A stretch of DNA of 64,000 nucleotides from Streptomyces liliiviolaceus (GTDB taxonomy: Bacteria > Actinomycetota > Actinomycetes > Streptomycetales > Streptomycetaceae): NCBI RefSeq assembly GCF_018070025.1, contig NZ_JAGPYQ010000002.1, positions 1,302,001 to 1,366,000 on the forward strand, read 5' to 3'. Position numbers and translations under genes: made by a program. A model generated the notes under the pieces. The model ran no database searches. It was not told the DNA's origin and saw only the letters and a program-made list of their open reading frames with translations. Of this stretch, positions 17,500 through 27,741 are shown in pieces. Position 1 is the stretch's first letter; each line of letters opens with the position of its first letter.

Positions 17500-17519
17500 A
17501 AACGGACTATGCTCCGTTT
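17500..17519. promoter_or_regulatory. TetR operator 1 (AAACGGA-N6-TCCGTTT)
   Basis: A perfect 7-bp inverted repeat with a 6-bp centre between the divergent oxidoreductase and TetR genes. It matches the second site in arm sequence and spacing. Confidence 0.75.
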
Positions 17520-17533
17520 ATGGAAACCAGCGT

Positions 17534-17553
17534 AACCGGAGCGTGTTCCGTTT
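17534..17553. promoter_or_regulatory. TetR operator 2 (AACCGGA-N6-TCCGTTT)
   Basis: Same architecture as operator 1 with one mismatch in the left arm, centred 34 bp away. It covers the ribosome-binding region and reaches the probable start codon of the TetR gene, so it suits autoregulation. Confidence 0.7.
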
Positions 17554-18121
17554 GACGAATTCGAAGCCGCGGACGAGACGGTCCGACGCCGCCCGCAACC
17601 GCGATCAGCTGCTTGAGGTCGCCACACGCGTGCTCGCCTCACCCGACGCCGAGACGTCCATGCGCGCCATCGCCCGCGAGGCGGGAGTCGGCATCGCGAC
17701 GCTCTACCGCCACTTCCCGACGCGCGAGTCCCTCGTGGAGGCCGTCTACAGCGACCAGGTCGTCCGCCTCACCAACGGCGCCCGGGACCTGCTCGCCTCC
17801 GAGACCCCTGCCGTGGCGATGCGCCGCTGGATGGACCTCTTCGGCAACTGGATCGCGACGAAGAACGGCATGCTCGACACGCTGCTGGCCCTCGTCGAGT
17901 CCGGCGCCGTCGGCCACGCCCGAACCAGGGACCAGCTCCTGAACGCGATCTCCACGATCCTCGACGCAGGCCGCACCGCCGGAGACCTGCGGCCGGACGT
18001 CACCGCCGAGGAGATCGCAGCCAGCCTGATCGGGATCTTCACCGTCGCGCAGCAGTCGGGTCCCGAGGTCACAGCCGATCGCCTCCTGGACATCCTCCTC
18101 GACGGCCTTCGACCCCGGTAA
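17552..18121 (+). CDS. TetR-family repressor
   Basis: 189 residues from a TTG at 17552, preceded by CCGGAG at 10 bases. A GTG nine bases earlier is in frame but too close to that sequence. The helix-turn-helix is RNRDQLLEVATRVLA, then MRAIAREAGVGIATLYRHF at residues 13-60. The C-terminal helices form the ligand domain. It is divergent from the quinone oxidoreductase gene and probably represses it and itself through the AAACGGA sites. Confidence 0.85.
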   Translation: MTNSKPRTRRSDAARNRDQLLEVATRVLASPDAETSMRAIAREAGVGIATLYRHFPTRESLVEAVYSDQVVRLTNGARDLLASETPAVAMRRWMDLFGNWIATKNGMLDTLLALVESGAVGHARTRDQLLNAISTILDAGRTAGDLRPDVTAEEIAASLIGIFTVAQQSGPEVTADRLLDILLDGLRPR

Positions 18122-18163
18122 CGCCTGTGAAAACCAGGGGACCGAGACAACTGCACGCGTTCG

Positions 18164-19179
18164 TCAGCGGAACCCGCGCCGCCCGTCGGCCACGACGTCG
18201 AGGCTGTCCTTCAGCATGGCGAGCGCGGCGCCCAGCGGACTGGAACGGCCTCCGCTCACCGTCACGTCACCTGTCTCCGGGCACTCGAAGGTCACGGCCT
18301 TCTCAGGTCCGATCAGCGCGTGCATCGGGTCACCGGGCGCGGTCTCCTCCAGCAGGACCCGTACCTCGTGCGGTGTGTCCGCCGCCGCGGAGGCGACGGC
18401 GCGCAACCGCCGTCCGCGAGCCGCCGCCGCACGCGCCGCCCCGGCCGCCGCCTCCCCTATGGGCTCGGTGCGCCACCGTACGGCCGAGGCGTCCCAGCCC
18501 CACAGCAGCGCGGCCAGCAGGGCGGCCTTGGTGGCCGCGTCCCGCCCGGCGAGGTCGGCCGACGGGTCGCCCTCGGCGATGCCCAGGCGCCGTGCCTCGG
18601 TCAGCGCGTCGGCCAGCGATCCTCCCCCGGCCATCCGGTCCAGTACGAAGGTGGACGTGCCGTTGAGGCAGGCCCGCACCGAGCGGCAGCCGAATCCCCG
18701 GACCCCGAAGCGGGCCAGGTCGCCCGCTGGCAGGGCGGCGCCCGTCGCGGCCGAGAGGCGGATCAGCGCGCCGCCCGTGTGCGCCGCCGCCTCCAGTTCC
18801 CGCCAGGCGCTCAGCAGGTGCGCCTTGGCCGCCGTGACCACATGCACACCGGCGCGCAGGGCCGTGACGGCCTCGGCAGCGGCCAGGTCGCGTACCTCCG
18901 GGGTGGAGGGCAGCGCCTGTACGAGGATCGCGGCCCCGGTCCGCTCCAGCGTCTGCCCGAGCGGAGCCAGCGGACCACGCTGCGGGTGCGGCGGCACCGT
19001 CAGCTCGTCGGTCGATGCCGTCCACTGCGCCGTACTGGTGCGTACCGCCGCGAGCCGGAGCCGTGCACCGTCGAGGCGGGCCTCGGTGAGCCGGCGGGCG
19101 TAGGCCTGTCCCACCGGCCCGAAACCCGACAGGACGACGAACGCCGTGGAGCCGTCGTCACCCACTGGGGCGGCCCCGT

Positions 19180-19183
<4 letters not shown>
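18164..19183 (-). CDS. short homoserine dehydrogenase
   Basis: 339 residues, GTG start overlapping the ridA stop (GTGA). The Rossmann motif is VVLSGFGPVGQAYAR. VVTAAKAHL carries the catalytic Lys, LNGTSTFVLDRM and EGDPSADLAGRDAATK are the conserved homoserine dehydrogenase signatures. The C-terminal ACT regulatory domain of the biosynthetic enzyme (about 430 residues) is absent. The reaction is reversible NAD(P)H reduction of L-aspartate 4-semialdehyde to L-homoserine. As the last gene of an eleven-gene catabolic operon it probably handles an aldehyde made by the pathway rather than serving threonine synthesis (inference). Confidence 0.85.
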
Positions 19184-19682
<499 letters not shown>

Positions 19683-19686
<4 letters not shown>

Positions 19687-20831
19687 CGGCCCGGTCCCAC
19701 CGGGCAGGAGGTCAGTACCTCGTGCCCGTCCTCGGTGATGAGGACGGTGGCGGACAGGCCGATGCCCGCCATGCCCTCGATGCGCAGGGTGGGCACCACG
19801 TGCACCACCATGTCGGGGGCGAACCGCTTCTCCTCCGTCTCGCCGAGGGAGAGCAGGTGTCCCTCGCCCCAGTCGGGCGCGAACCCGATACCCACGGAGT
19901 AGCCGCTGCGCTTGCGGTAGGTGTGGGCGAGACCGGCTTCGGCGATGGCGGCCCTGCACGCCGCGTGCGCCTCGGCGGGCGAGCCGCCCGGCACCACGTG
20001 GGCCAGCGCCGCGTCCCGCGCGGCGGCGCAGGCGACGGCCATCTCGGCGGCCTCACCCGTCAGTTCCCCGGTCCACACCGTGTGCATCAGCGGCGCGTTG
20101 TACCGGCCCACGGTCGCGGACATCTCCAGCAGGACCGGCTCGTTCTCGCCGATCACCCGGTCCGACCAGCTCGCGTGGATGGTGCCGGCCCGGGGACCGG
20201 ACGCGACGAAGGGCTCCATGCCGAAGTACTCGGAGCCACTGGCGATCATGCCTTGGAAGGCCGCCGCGGCGACGGTCCGTTCGCTCACCCCGGGCACGGC
20301 GGCCTCGGCGGCGGCGAGCATCCCCGCGTTGGTGCTCCGGGCGGCGGCCCTGATCTGCTCGATCTCGGCGGGCGACTTGACCAGCCGGGCGGCGGCCAGC
20401 GCTGCGTCGATGGGCCGTACCCGTGCTCCCGCGGATTCCAGCAGACCGCTCAGGCGGCCGTACGACTCCGGCGGGAGGAACCACGAACGGGTCTCCAGGC
20501 CGACCGCGGTGGCGCCGGGAGCCAGTTCGGCCAGCAGGTCCGCGGTGGCCTGCACCGGGTCGGCGCTGTCCGCGAAGCCCACGATGCGTTCCACGTGGGT
20601 GGTCGCGCGGGCGTTGACCGTCTCGGTCTGCCGGGTCAGCACGGCCGCGTCGCCTCCGGCGGTGACGATGAGGCACTGGTAGGTGTAGTAGCCGGGCGTG
20701 GCGTGCCCGGACAGGTAGCAGATGTTCTCGGGGGTGTGGACGACAACGGCGTCCAGTTCCTGCGCCTTCAGCGTGGCACGCAGCGCGGCCAGCCTCCGGT
20801 CGTACTCGTCGGCGGGGAAGACGGGTGTCAT
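19683..20831 (-). CDS. M24-family metallopeptidase homologue resembling ectoine hydrolase (DoeA/EutD)
   Basis: 382 residues with a creatinase-type N-terminal domain (1-150) and a pita-bread C-terminal domain. The first two metal-binding Asp positions of true aminopeptidases are replaced: LLEMSATVGRYNAPLMHTVW has Glu at the first and none at the second. The segment GYSVGIGFAPDWGE (310-323) resembles what I recall of DoeA/EutD ectoine hydrolases, which open the ectoine ring to N-acetyl-2,4-diaminobutyrate. Assignment to ring or amide hydrolysis rather than dipeptide cleavage is inference. Neighbours are a carbon-nitrogen hydrolase, RidA and homoserine dehydrogenase genes. Confidence 0.8.
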
Positions 20832-20888
20832 GTGGGGCTCCTGTCGGTCCGGAGTCGGGGGTCAGGGATCAGGGATCAGGTACGGGGA
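20832..20888. repeat. GGTCAGGGATCAGGGATCAG-type repeats in an operon spacer
   Basis: The 57-bp gap between the M24 and carbon-nitrogen hydrolase genes consists largely of short repeats of GATCAG and GGGGTCAG, and similar units run into the 3' end of the hydrolase gene to about 20940. Confidence 0.65.
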
Positions 20889-21815
20889 TCAGAGGTCTGC
20901 GCGATCAGAGGTCCGGGGGTCGGGGGTCAGGGACGGGGTGGAGGGTCGCAGGCGGGTGACGGGCACTGACGTCGGCGTGACCTTCAGCAGGTCGGCACGC
21001 AGGTCCGGGAGGTAGGGCAGTTCCCGGCGGGCACGGGCCGTCTCGTCCGGGTCGACGGTCACGATGCGCACGCCCTCCTGATGGCCGAGGGCCGTGAGGG
21101 GGCGTCCGGTGGGGGACCACGCGGCGCTGCGGCCGAAGTAGTGCTCTCCGGCGATGTCGCCGACGGCGTTGGAGACCAGGGTGTAGACGCCGTTCTCCAC
21201 CGCGCGGGCCGGGTGGTACACGTCGTAGCGGTATTCGGTGGCGCCCTCGGCGAACGCGGAGCAGTACAGCATCGCGTGGGCGCCGGCCCGCCGGTGGGCG
21301 CGGGTGAACTCGGGGAATCCCGCGTCGTAGCAGATGCCGAGGCCGACCGACACACCGCTGTCCTCGATGGTGACCAGGTCGGTTCCCGGGGAGAAGACGT
21401 CCCGTTCCGGACCCCACAGGTGGGCCTTGGCGTAGTGTCCGGCCACCACGCCGGCGGGGTCGACGACCAGGACGGCGTTCCACGGCCGCGGGACCCGTCC
21501 ATCGGATCCGGACCGCGCGGCCAGTGCCGCGCCGAGCACGACCCAGACCCCGGCCTCGGCCGCCGCACGTGCCAGTGGGGCGAGCGGTGAGTCATCGGCG
21601 GGGGCGGTGCCCGGACTAGGGGGCGTCAGGGTCAGGGCGGGACCGCGCCGGGCGACGGCCTCGGGGTCGTACCCGCAGGTGAACAGTTCCGGCAGGGCGA
21701 GCAGCCGGGCTCCCCCGGCGGCGGCCTCGCGCACCAGCCGCACCGCGGTGGCCAGGTTGGCGTCGAGGTCGCCGGGAACGGACCGGGCCTGGCCGAGGGC
21801 GATGCTCAGGCCCAT
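20889..21815 (-). CDS. carbon-nitrogen hydrolase (nitrilase superfamily)
   Basis: 308 residues. The Glu-Lys-Cys triad is clear: E43 in [14 protein letters not shown]130 in HYAKAHLWG and C162 in [12 protein letters not shown]. The family hydrolyses amides and carbamoyl groups through a thioester intermediate. The start ATG at 21815 lies 10 bases inside the upstream M20 gene. The C-terminal 30 residues (after LLKVTP) are a Pro/Ser/Thr-rich tail built from short DNA repeats. In context it probably releases ammonia or an acyl group from the imported compound. Confidence 0.87.
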   Translation of the reverse strand: MGLSIALGQARSVPGDLDANLATAVRLVREAAAGGARLLALPELFTCGYDPEAVARRGPALTLTPPSPGTAPADDSPLAPLARAAAEAGVWVVLGAALAARSGSDGRVPRPWNAVLVVDPAGVVAGHYAKAHLWGPERDVFSPGTDLVTIEDSGVSVGLGICYDAGFPEFTRAHRRAGAHAMLYCSAFAEGATEYRYDVYHPARAVENGVYTLVSNAVGDIAGEHYFGRSAAWSPTGRPLTALGHQEGVRIVTVDPDETARARRELPYLPDLRADLLKVTPTSVPVTRLRPSTPSLTPDPRTSDRADL

Positions 21816-23038
21816 GCCGGGCCCTGCCCGCCCAGAGCCTCCGCGAGGATCGCGCGGTACAGGCCGACGGACTCGTCGAGTTCGGTGACGACGACATGCT
21901 CGTCTACGGCGTGCATGACCTCCAGCCGTCCCGGCCCGCAGACCAGCGCGGGCACCCCGGCGGCGCGGAAGTGCGTCATGTCGCAGTTGACGGTGAGCCC
22001 GGCCAGGCTGTCGTCGGCGCCCGCCTCGGCCAGCGCCCGGCGGCAGAGCAGGACGAACGGGTGGTCGGGCGGTGTCTCGGAGGGACCGCCGGTGCTGGGC
22101 GCGCACTCCGCGACGGCCGCGGTGGCGCCGTGACCGCCCTTGTTGAACCTGTCCAACACTGCGTCCACCTCCGCCAGTACCGACTCCTGCGTCTCTCCCG
22201 GCAGCAGCCGCCGGTCGAGGGTGATCCGGCAGTGCTCGGGGACCGCGTTGGGGGCCTCACCTCCCGAGACGAGGACCGGGGTGCAGGTGGGCGCGCCGAG
22301 CAGCGGGTGACCGGGGCCGGCCAGCGAGGCGGCGTACTCCTCCAGGAGGGTGATCAGGGCGGCGGCGCCGGTGATGGCGTTCACCCCGGCGTGCGGGGTG
22401 GCGGCGTGCGCGGCGACGCCGGTGACCTCGACGACCGGCCGGACCGAGCCCTTGTGGGCGGTCAGCAGGCGCATCCCGGTCGGCTCCCCGACGATCACCG
22501 CGTCGGGGAGGCGTCCCTGCCGCGCGAGTTCGGACACCAGATGGCGGGCGCCCATGGAGTCGCCCTCCTCCTGGGAGACGGCGGAGAAGACGATCTCGCC
22601 GTTCACCTCGGCGAGCCCGGAGTCGGCGGCGCGGGCCAACTCGGCCGCGGCGCACGCCATCGCGGCCAGCGGTCCCTTGGCGTCGGCGCTGCCACGCCCG
22701 TACAGCCGTCCGTCACGCAGGGTGGGCTCGAAGGGGGGACTGCTCCAGCCGCCGCCCGCGGGGACCACGTCCAGGTGCGAGTTGAGCATCACCGAGGGGC
22801 CGCCTGTGCCCAGGACCCGCCTCGCGGTGAGGTTCACCCGGCCGGGAGCCAGTTGTTCGGTGTCCACCGAGAAACCCGCGGCGGAGAGGTGCGCGGCGAG
22901 GAGTGCCGCGGTGCTCTCCTCCTCGCCGGTGGGGGTGGTGGAGTCGCAGGCGACCAGGGCGGTGAGCAGGGCGAGGACGTCGGAGGTGGTGGAGCCGTCG
23001 GGGCCCGTGACGGCGGACGGGAGGGTGGGAGAGGACAT
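21806..23038 (-). CDS. M20-family deacylase (ArgE/DapE/acetylornithine deacetylase-like)
   Basis: 410 residues. Metal ligands and catalytic residues are in place: H88 in [10 protein letters not shown]119 in GRGSADAKG, the catalytic Glu pair 157-158 in SQEEGD, then VGEPTG, and the final His in [10 protein letters not shown] dimerisation domain lies between. The family removes N-acyl groups from amino acids with two zinc ions. In an ectoine-like route it could replace DoeB by deacetylating N-acetyl-diaminobutyrate (inference). Confidence 0.88.
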   Translation of the reverse strand: MSSPTLPSAVTGPDGSTTSDVLALLTALVACDSTTPTGEEESTAALLAAHLSAAGFSVDTEQLAPGRVNLTARRVLGTGGPSVMLNSHLDVVPAGGGWSSPPFEPTLRDGRLYGRGSADAKGPLAAMACAAAELARAADSGLAEVNGEIVFSAVSQEEGDSMGARHLVSELARQGRLPDAVIVGEPTGMRLLTAHKGSVRPVVEVTGVAAHAATPHAGVNAITGAAALITLLEEYAASLAGPGHPLLGAPTCTPVLVSGGEAPNAVPEHCRITLDRRLLPGETQESVLAEVDAVLDRFNKGGHGATAAVAECAPSTGGPSETPPDHPFVLLCRRALAEAGADDSLAGLTVNCDMTHFRAAGVPALVCGPGRLEVMHAVDEHVVVTELDESVGLYRAILAEALGGQGPAWA

Positions 23039-23114
23039 CGTCGTTGGTCCTTGCGTCGTACGGGGCGGGCGGCGGCCCGGCAGGCGGACCGCCGTCCCCG
23101 TCGGTCGATCGGGG

Positions 23115-24599
23115 TCAGGGCAGGGATGCGGGTACGGGTATGGGTACGGGAGCGGCGAGTACGGCGCCGTTGGGGGCACCGTTGGGGACGCCGGGCAGTC
23201 CGACCGGGACGAGGTGCGCTGCGTCGAGGAGGACGTCCACGCCCAGTCCGGGTGCGTCGGGCAGCAGGATCGCCCCGTCGCGCAGCCGCAGGCCGGTGGC
23301 CAGGTCGTGGGCGACGTTGGCGTAGCCCCACAGTTCGGCGACGGTCAGTCCGAGTCCCGCCGCCAGGTGGGCGGTGGTCGCGCAGCCCAGACGTCCGCAG
23401 TCCATCTGGCCGAGAGCGACGTCGAGTCCGCGCTCGCGGGCGGCGGCCACGGCCTCGGCCAGCGCGGCGACCGTACCGGCCTTCTCCAGCTTGAGGTGGA
23501 CCCCGTCCGCCGCGGCCAGGTCGGCGACGGTGTGCACGTCCGCCGCGTCGCGCACGTCCTCGTCGGCCCAGACCGGGACGGGTGACTCGGCCCGTACCCG
23601 GGCCATCGCCGGCAGGTCGCCCGGCCGGGTGGGCTGTTCCAGCCAGGCCACGCCGTACCGGGCGAGCCAGGGGGTGGCGGCGAGCGCGGTGTCCGGGTCC
23701 CAGCCGCCGTTGGCGTCGGCCGCCAGGACCACCGCGCCAGCACCCGACACCCGGTCCGCCGCGGTGCGCGCCGCGGCGATGCGCGCCGAGTCCAGGAAGG
23801 GGTCGCCGCCGACGCGGATCTTGACCCGCCGGAAGCCGGAGACGGCGGCGGAAGCGGTCAGTTCGGCCGCCTCCTTGGGAGTGCCGAAGGGGATCGCGGC
23901 GTGCGTCGGCAGCGTGGTCGGAATGCCGTTCTCGCCGGGCACGGCTGCCCCGCCCGGCGCAGCCGTGGCGCCCCGTGTAGCCGTAGCGCTCGGCGCCGCT
24001 GTAGCGCCAGGTCGCCCCGGGGAACCCGGTACGAGCGCTGTCAGGACGTCGCCGTACTCGGCCCGCAGCGCTTCGGCCAGCGGGACTCCCCGGACCCGGG
24101 CGGTCGCGTCGCGGTACGCCACGTCCAGGAGCATGGCGGCGGGCGGACAGTGGCGCGCCACGGACGCGGCGAGCGCGGCCGGGTCGTTCCAGACCGGGTC
24201 GGTCACGGCGGGCAGGCCGGCCAGTGCGGCCACGATGGAGTCGGTGGTGTGGTGGGTGGCGTAAGCGCCGTTGCCGCGGGTCTCGGCCCAGCCGGCCTGT
24301 CCGTCGGCCAGCACCAGCCGCAGCACCACCTGCACGAGTTCCCCCGTGTCCGCGGTGGTGTGCCGCAGCCGGCGCCGCAGCGGCAGGGCCACCACGCCGT
24401 ACGACGCCTCCCGGACCCTGAGGGCCGGCAGGTCCGCGTCGCGGACCCTGAAGACCGGCTGGTCCGCGTCGCGGACACCGAGCGCCGCCAGGCCCGCGTC
24501 CCGGGACGTGGACCCCGGCGGCTCCACGTCCCGGCCGGTTCCCGTCGGCCGGTCCACCTCTGCGTGCAGCCGCCCGGCAGCCCGCCCGCCGCCCGTCAT
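23115..24599 (-). CDS. enolase-superfamily enzyme (mandelate racemase/muconate lactonizing subgroup, dipeptide-epimerase-like)
   Basis: 494 residues, about 120 longer than usual. The barrel carries K260-x-R262 (RVKIRVGG, normally KxK), D295 in ADANGGWD, E321 in WLEQP, the acidic group at 346-348 (WADED) and K370 in GVHLKLEK, so most catalytic positions are kept. Members epimerise dipeptides or racemise N-acyl amino acids through an enolate. Two additions are odd: three 10-residue repeats before the domain (33-62) and an Ala/Gly/Pro-rich insert at about 190-225. The start overlaps the aminotransferase stop (ATGA). A role as N-acyl amino acid racemase beside the M20 deacylase is plausible. Confidence 0.8.
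   Translation of the reverse strand: MTGGGRAAGRLHAEVDRPTGTGRDVEPPGSTSRDAGLAALGVRDADQPVFRVRDADLPALRVREASYGVVALPLRRRLRHTTADTGELVQVVLRLVLADGQAGWAETRGNGAYATHHTTDSIVAALAGLPAVTDPVWNDPAALAASVARHCPPAAMLLDVAYRDATARVRGVPLAEALRAEYGDVLTALVPGSPGRPGATAAPSATATRGATAAPGGAAVPGENGIPTTLPTHAAIPFGTPKEAAELTASAAVSGFRRVKIRVGGDPFLDSARIAAARTAADRVSGAGAVVLAADANGGWDPDTALAATPWLARYGVAWLEQPTRPGDLPAMARVRAESPVPVWADEDVRDAADVHTVADLAAADGVHLKLEKAGTVAALAEAVAAARERGLDVALGQMDCGRLGCATTAHLAAGLGLTVAELWGYANVAHDLATGLRLRDGAILLPDAPGLGVDVLLDAAHLVPVGLPGVPNGAPNGAVLAAPVPIPVPASLP
24414..24503. repeat. 30-bp tandem repeat encoding [10 protein letters not shown] units
   Basis: Three in-frame copies of a 30-bp unit near the 5' end of the enolase-superfamily gene encode [20 protein letters not shown] and [10 protein letters not shown], followed by REAS, the natural start of the enzyme domain. 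Confidence 0.8.
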
Positions 24600-25822
24600 T
24601 CCGGCTTCACCGAGGCGACGACGTCGATGATCCGGTCCAGGGCGGCGTCCCAGACGGTCTCGTCCTGCGCGAAGCACAGCCGCATACGGCCGCTACCCGC
24701 CGGACCGAACTGGTAGCCCGGGTTGACGACCACCCCGGCGTGCTCCTTCAGCGCCAGTGCCACGGCCTGGTCGGAAGCACCCGTCAACACCTCGGGGAAG
24801 AGGTAGGCGGTGCCGTAGCTGGCGTTGACCCGCATCACCGAGGAGGCGTTGATCTTCTTCACGGTGGCGTCGCGCAGTGCCTGGTACTCCACCAGCCGCT
24901 TCGCCAGGAAGTCCTGGTCGTCGGCGATCCACCGGCCCAGCAGGTGCTGGGCGTAGGAGGGCGCCCGCAGCGCGGTGCACGACTGGACGTCCTCCATCGC
25001 GTCGACCAGCGCGGTGGGCGCGACGGCCACCCCGAGCCGGTATCCGGACAGCGACTCGGTCTTCGACGGGCCGAGCAGGGTCACGGTCCGCTCCGCCATG
25101 CCCTCCCGGGCGGCCAGGTGGAAGAACTCCTCGCCCTCGAAGACCAGACGGCAGTACAGCTCGTCGGCGATGACGGTGAAGTCGTGCCGGCGCGCGGCGT
25201 CCGCTATCGCCTCGATCGTCGCCTCGTCGTAGACGGCGCCGGTCGGATTGTTCGGGTGGGAGAAGACCATCAGCCGCGGCTTCAGCGCGGCGGCGCGCTC
25301 CAGCTCCTCCAGGTCCAGGGAGGGCCGGGCACCGCGACCCGCGTCGCCCTCGTGCGGCCAGACCATCGGGATGCGGCGCACCTCGGCGCCGAAATAGCGC
25401 AGCATCCGCTCGGTCGACAGGTAGTCGGGGTCGGGCAGCAGCACCAGGTCGCCGGGCGAGAGGATCGATGCCAGCGCGGTGAACAGCGCGCCCTGGGTGC
25501 CGGGGGTGAGGATCACGTCGGCGGGGCCGGTGGCCGGTATGCCGAGCACGGTGGAGACGTTCTCCGCGACCGCCGCGCGCACCCCGCGGTCACCGCGGTA
25601 GGGGGTGTAGGTCATGCCGTTGCCGCCGGCGGCCTCGGCGAAGGTGGGCAGTGCCCACTGCGGCGGGGGGAAGCGGTGGGTGTCGGCGTAGGTGGCGTCC
25701 AGGGGGTCGGCCGGGCCGGGCGCGTTCTCCAGTTCGCGTTCGGCGTCCCGCAGGGACTGGCCGATCTGGCCGGTCAGTTCGGGCATGGACAGGCGCTTGA
25801 GGGCCTCGGGGAGCTGGTGCAC
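24596..25822 (-). CDS. class I/II PLP-dependent aminotransferase
   Basis: 408 residues from a GTG at 25822 with AAGGAAA upstream. PLP fold markers: GTQGALFTAL (phosphate cup), SHPNNPTGAVYD, VIADELYC (Asp pairing the pyridine N), GPSKTESLSGYRLG with the Schiff-base Lys at 254, and MRLCFA with the carboxylate-binding Arg. It would transfer an amino group of the imported or deacylated compound. In an ectoine-like route this would be the diaminobutyrate to aspartate-semialdehyde step (inference). Confidence 0.88.
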   Translation of the reverse strand: MHQLPEALKRLSMPELTGQIGQSLRDAERELENAPGPADPLDATYADTHRFPPPQWALPTFAEAAGGNGMTYTPYRGDRGVRAAVAENVSTVLGIPATGPADVILTPGTQGALFTALASILSPGDLVLLPDPDYLSTERMLRYFGAEVRRIPMVWPHEGDAGRGARPSLDLEELERAAALKPRLMVFSHPNNPTGAVYDEATIEAIADAARRHDFTVIADELYCRLVFEGEEFFHLAAREGMAERTVTLLGPSKTESLSGYRLGVAVAPTALVDAMEDVQSCTALRAPSYAQHLLGRWIADDQDFLAKRLVEYQALRDATVKKINASSVMRVNASYGTAYLFPEVLTGASDQAVALALKEHAGVVVNPGYQFGPAGSGRMRLCFAQDETVWDAALDRIIDVVASVKPE

Positions 25823-25964
25823 GGTCGGTGTTTCCTTACTCGTGTGGGGGTGAAATGGGGAGGAGGAGGCGCGGTCGGGACGTACACGGGGTGGTGGACG
25901 GGCGGGGCACCCGCCGGAACCGGACGCGGACGCAGAACCGGACGCGGGCACGGACTCGGGCGCG

Positions 25965-26855
25965 CTACGACAACTCCGGCTTGAGCGGTACGGCCGGTGT
26001 CCCGGTGTCCTGCGCACTCAGGCGCCTGGAGCCGACGGCCCGGCGAGGCAGGTCGCCCTCGGATTCCGGGGTGCCGGCTGCGGCTCCCGCGGGCTGCCGT
26101 CGGCTGATGCCGCCCGCCAGCGCGGTCAGACCGCCGAGGACGTGATCGCGGGTCAGTAGCGAGGCGCGTTCGGCGTCGCCGCTCCTCAAGGCGGCGAGGA
26201 TGCTGGTGTGTTCCTCGATGGAGGCGTGCGCGCGACTCGCGTCGGACAGGTAGAGCGCGATGTAACGGTCGCTGCGTGCCCGCAGGTGGTTCAGCGCGCT
26301 CAGGGACGCCGGCATGGCGGCGAGAGCGTAGACGGTGTCGTGGAAGGCGCGGTCGAGTCGGCGCAGGTACGCCGTGTCGGCCTGGTCGGCGGCCTCGGCC
26401 TGCTCGTTCATCAGGTTGTCGAGGTCCGCGCAGCGCGCCAGGCGATCCTCTTCCGTGGCCTGGGCGGCGGCTGCCGCGAGCATGCCCTCCAGGGCCGCGC
26501 GGCCGTTGTACACGTCGCGTGCGTCGGCGAGCGACACCTCCGCGACGATCCACTTCTGGTGGGGCCGGTCGACGACCAGGTGCTCGGTGGCCAGCCGGGA
26601 CAGGGCGTCACGCAACGGGCCGCGGCTGATGCCCAGTTCGCCGGCGAGCCCTTCCTGACTCAGGCGCTGGCCGGGGGCGAGGCGGCCGTTGAGTATCCAC
26701 TCGCGCAATTGCTGGTAGGCCCAGTCCGTCTTGCGCAGGTTCCACGGGATGGGGGCGACGGCCGGGCTGCCGCCCTTGTGTCCGGTGCCATTGCCGTTGC
26801 CGTTGCCATTGCCATTGCCGTCGCCGGGAGTTGTCGTCGCCATGTCCTCACTCAC
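25965..26855 (-). CDS. GntR-family regulator, FCD (FadR/VanR) subfamily
   Basis: 296 residues. The winged helix at about 45-105 (YQQLREWILNGRLAPGQRLS, then SRGPLRDALSRLATEHLV) is followed by the all-helical FCD domain with candidate metal-binding His residues (LDRAFHDTVY and SIEEHTSIL). The N-terminus holds a (Gly-Asn)5 run from an alternating GGCAAT/GGCAAC repeat. The GTG start overlaps the ATPase stop by 8 bases; an ATG at 26843 is an alternative. It likely represses its own operon through AACTGTAAACAGTT at 29430-29443. Confidence 0.88.
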   Translation of the reverse strand: MSEDMATTTPGDGNGNGNGNGNGTGHKGGSPAVAPIPWNLRKTDWAYQQLREWILNGRLAPGQRLSQEGLAGELGISRGPLRDALSRLATEHLVVDRPHQKWIVAEVSLADARDVYNGRAALEGMLAAAAAQATEEDRLARCADLDNLMNEQAEAADQADTAYLRRLDRAFHDTVYALAAMPASLSALNHLRARSDRYIALYLSDASRAHASIEEHTSILAALRSGDAERASLLTRDHVLGGLTALAGGISRRQPAGAAAGTPESEGDLPRRAVGSRRLSAQDTGTPAVPLKPELS

Positions 26856-27666
26856 CGAGCATCTGGTCGAGGAAGCGACGGGTGCGGTCCTGCCGCGGCG
26901 CGGTCAGGACCTCGGCCGCCGGGCCGTCCTCCACGATCCGGCCGTCGGCCATGAACACCACGCGGTCGGCGCCTCGCCGGGCGAAGTCCATCTCGTGCGT
27001 GACGACCACGATGGTCATACCGCTGGCGGCCAGGTCCCGCATGACGGCGAGCACCTCGCGGGTGAACTCCGGGTCGAGGGCCGAGGTCGGTTCGTCGAAC
27101 AGCATCAGTTCCGGGTCCATGGCCAGCGACCGGGCGATCGCCACGCGCTGCTGCTGGCCGCCGGACAACTCGTAGGGATAGTGGTCGCAGTGCTCGGACA
27201 GTCCCACCCGCACGAGCAGTTCGCGGGCCCGTTCGTCAGACCGTGCCCGCGACGCACCGCGGGCCCTTCGGGGGGCGAGCGAGACGTTCTGTGCCGCCGT
27301 CAGGTGCGGGAAGAGATTGAACTGCTGGAACACCATGCCGATCCGGCCGCCCGCCGAGCGGGGTGCGGTGCCCGCCTTGGAGAGGAGTTCGCCCTGGAAG
27401 GCGACCGTCCCCTCCTGGAGAGGTTCGAGACCGGCCAGACAGCGCAGCATGGTCGACTTGCCGGCGCCCGAGGGGCCGAGGACGGCCACCGTCTGACCGT
27501 GCGGGACGGTCAGGTCCACCCCGTGCAGCACGGTGCGCCCGTGGTATGTGCGGGTCATGCCCTCACCGCGCAGGACCGTACGGCGGCCAGCCGCGGTGGA
27601 GGGGGTGCCGGACTTCGTGGCCATGGTGTCGGTGGTGGTCGGGGTGCCACTGGTGGCACGGTTCAT
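26848..27666 (-). CDS. polar amino acid ABC transporter ATP-binding protein
   Basis: 272 residues. Walker A GPSGAGKST, Q-loop VFQQFNLFPH, signature LSGGQQQRVAIAR, Walker B LMLFDEPTSALD and switch His in VVTHEM are all present, in the GlnQ/HisP style. A 30-residue Thr/Ala-rich tail precedes the domain. Together with the permease and lipoprotein upstream it imports the substrate of this operon. Confidence 0.92.
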   Translation of the reverse strand: MNRATSGTPTTTDTMATKSGTPSTAAGRRTVLRGEGMTRTYHGRTVLHGVDLTVPHGQTVAVLGPSGAGKSTMLRCLAGLEPLQEGTVAFQGELLSKAGTAPRSAGGRIGMVFQQFNLFPHLTAAQNVSLAPRRARGASRARSDERARELLVRVGLSEHCDHYPYELSGGQQQRVAIARSLAMDPELMLFDEPTSALDPEFTREVLAVMRDLAASGMTIVVVTHEMDFARRGADRVVFMADGRIVEDGPAAEVLTAPRQDRTRRFLDQMLGE

Positions 27667-27741
27667 GTCAGTGTCCTGTCCTGTCCTGGTCCTAGCCCTG
27701 GTCCTGGTCCTGTCGTGCTCGTCGTTCCGTTCGCCGGCCGG
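27667..27741. repeat. CTGGTCCTGTCCTG-type repeats between ATPase and permease genes
   Basis: The 75-bp spacer is largely made of the 5- to 6-base units CCTGT and CCTGGT, repeated about eight times, inside one operon. No gene in it. Confidence 0.65.
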
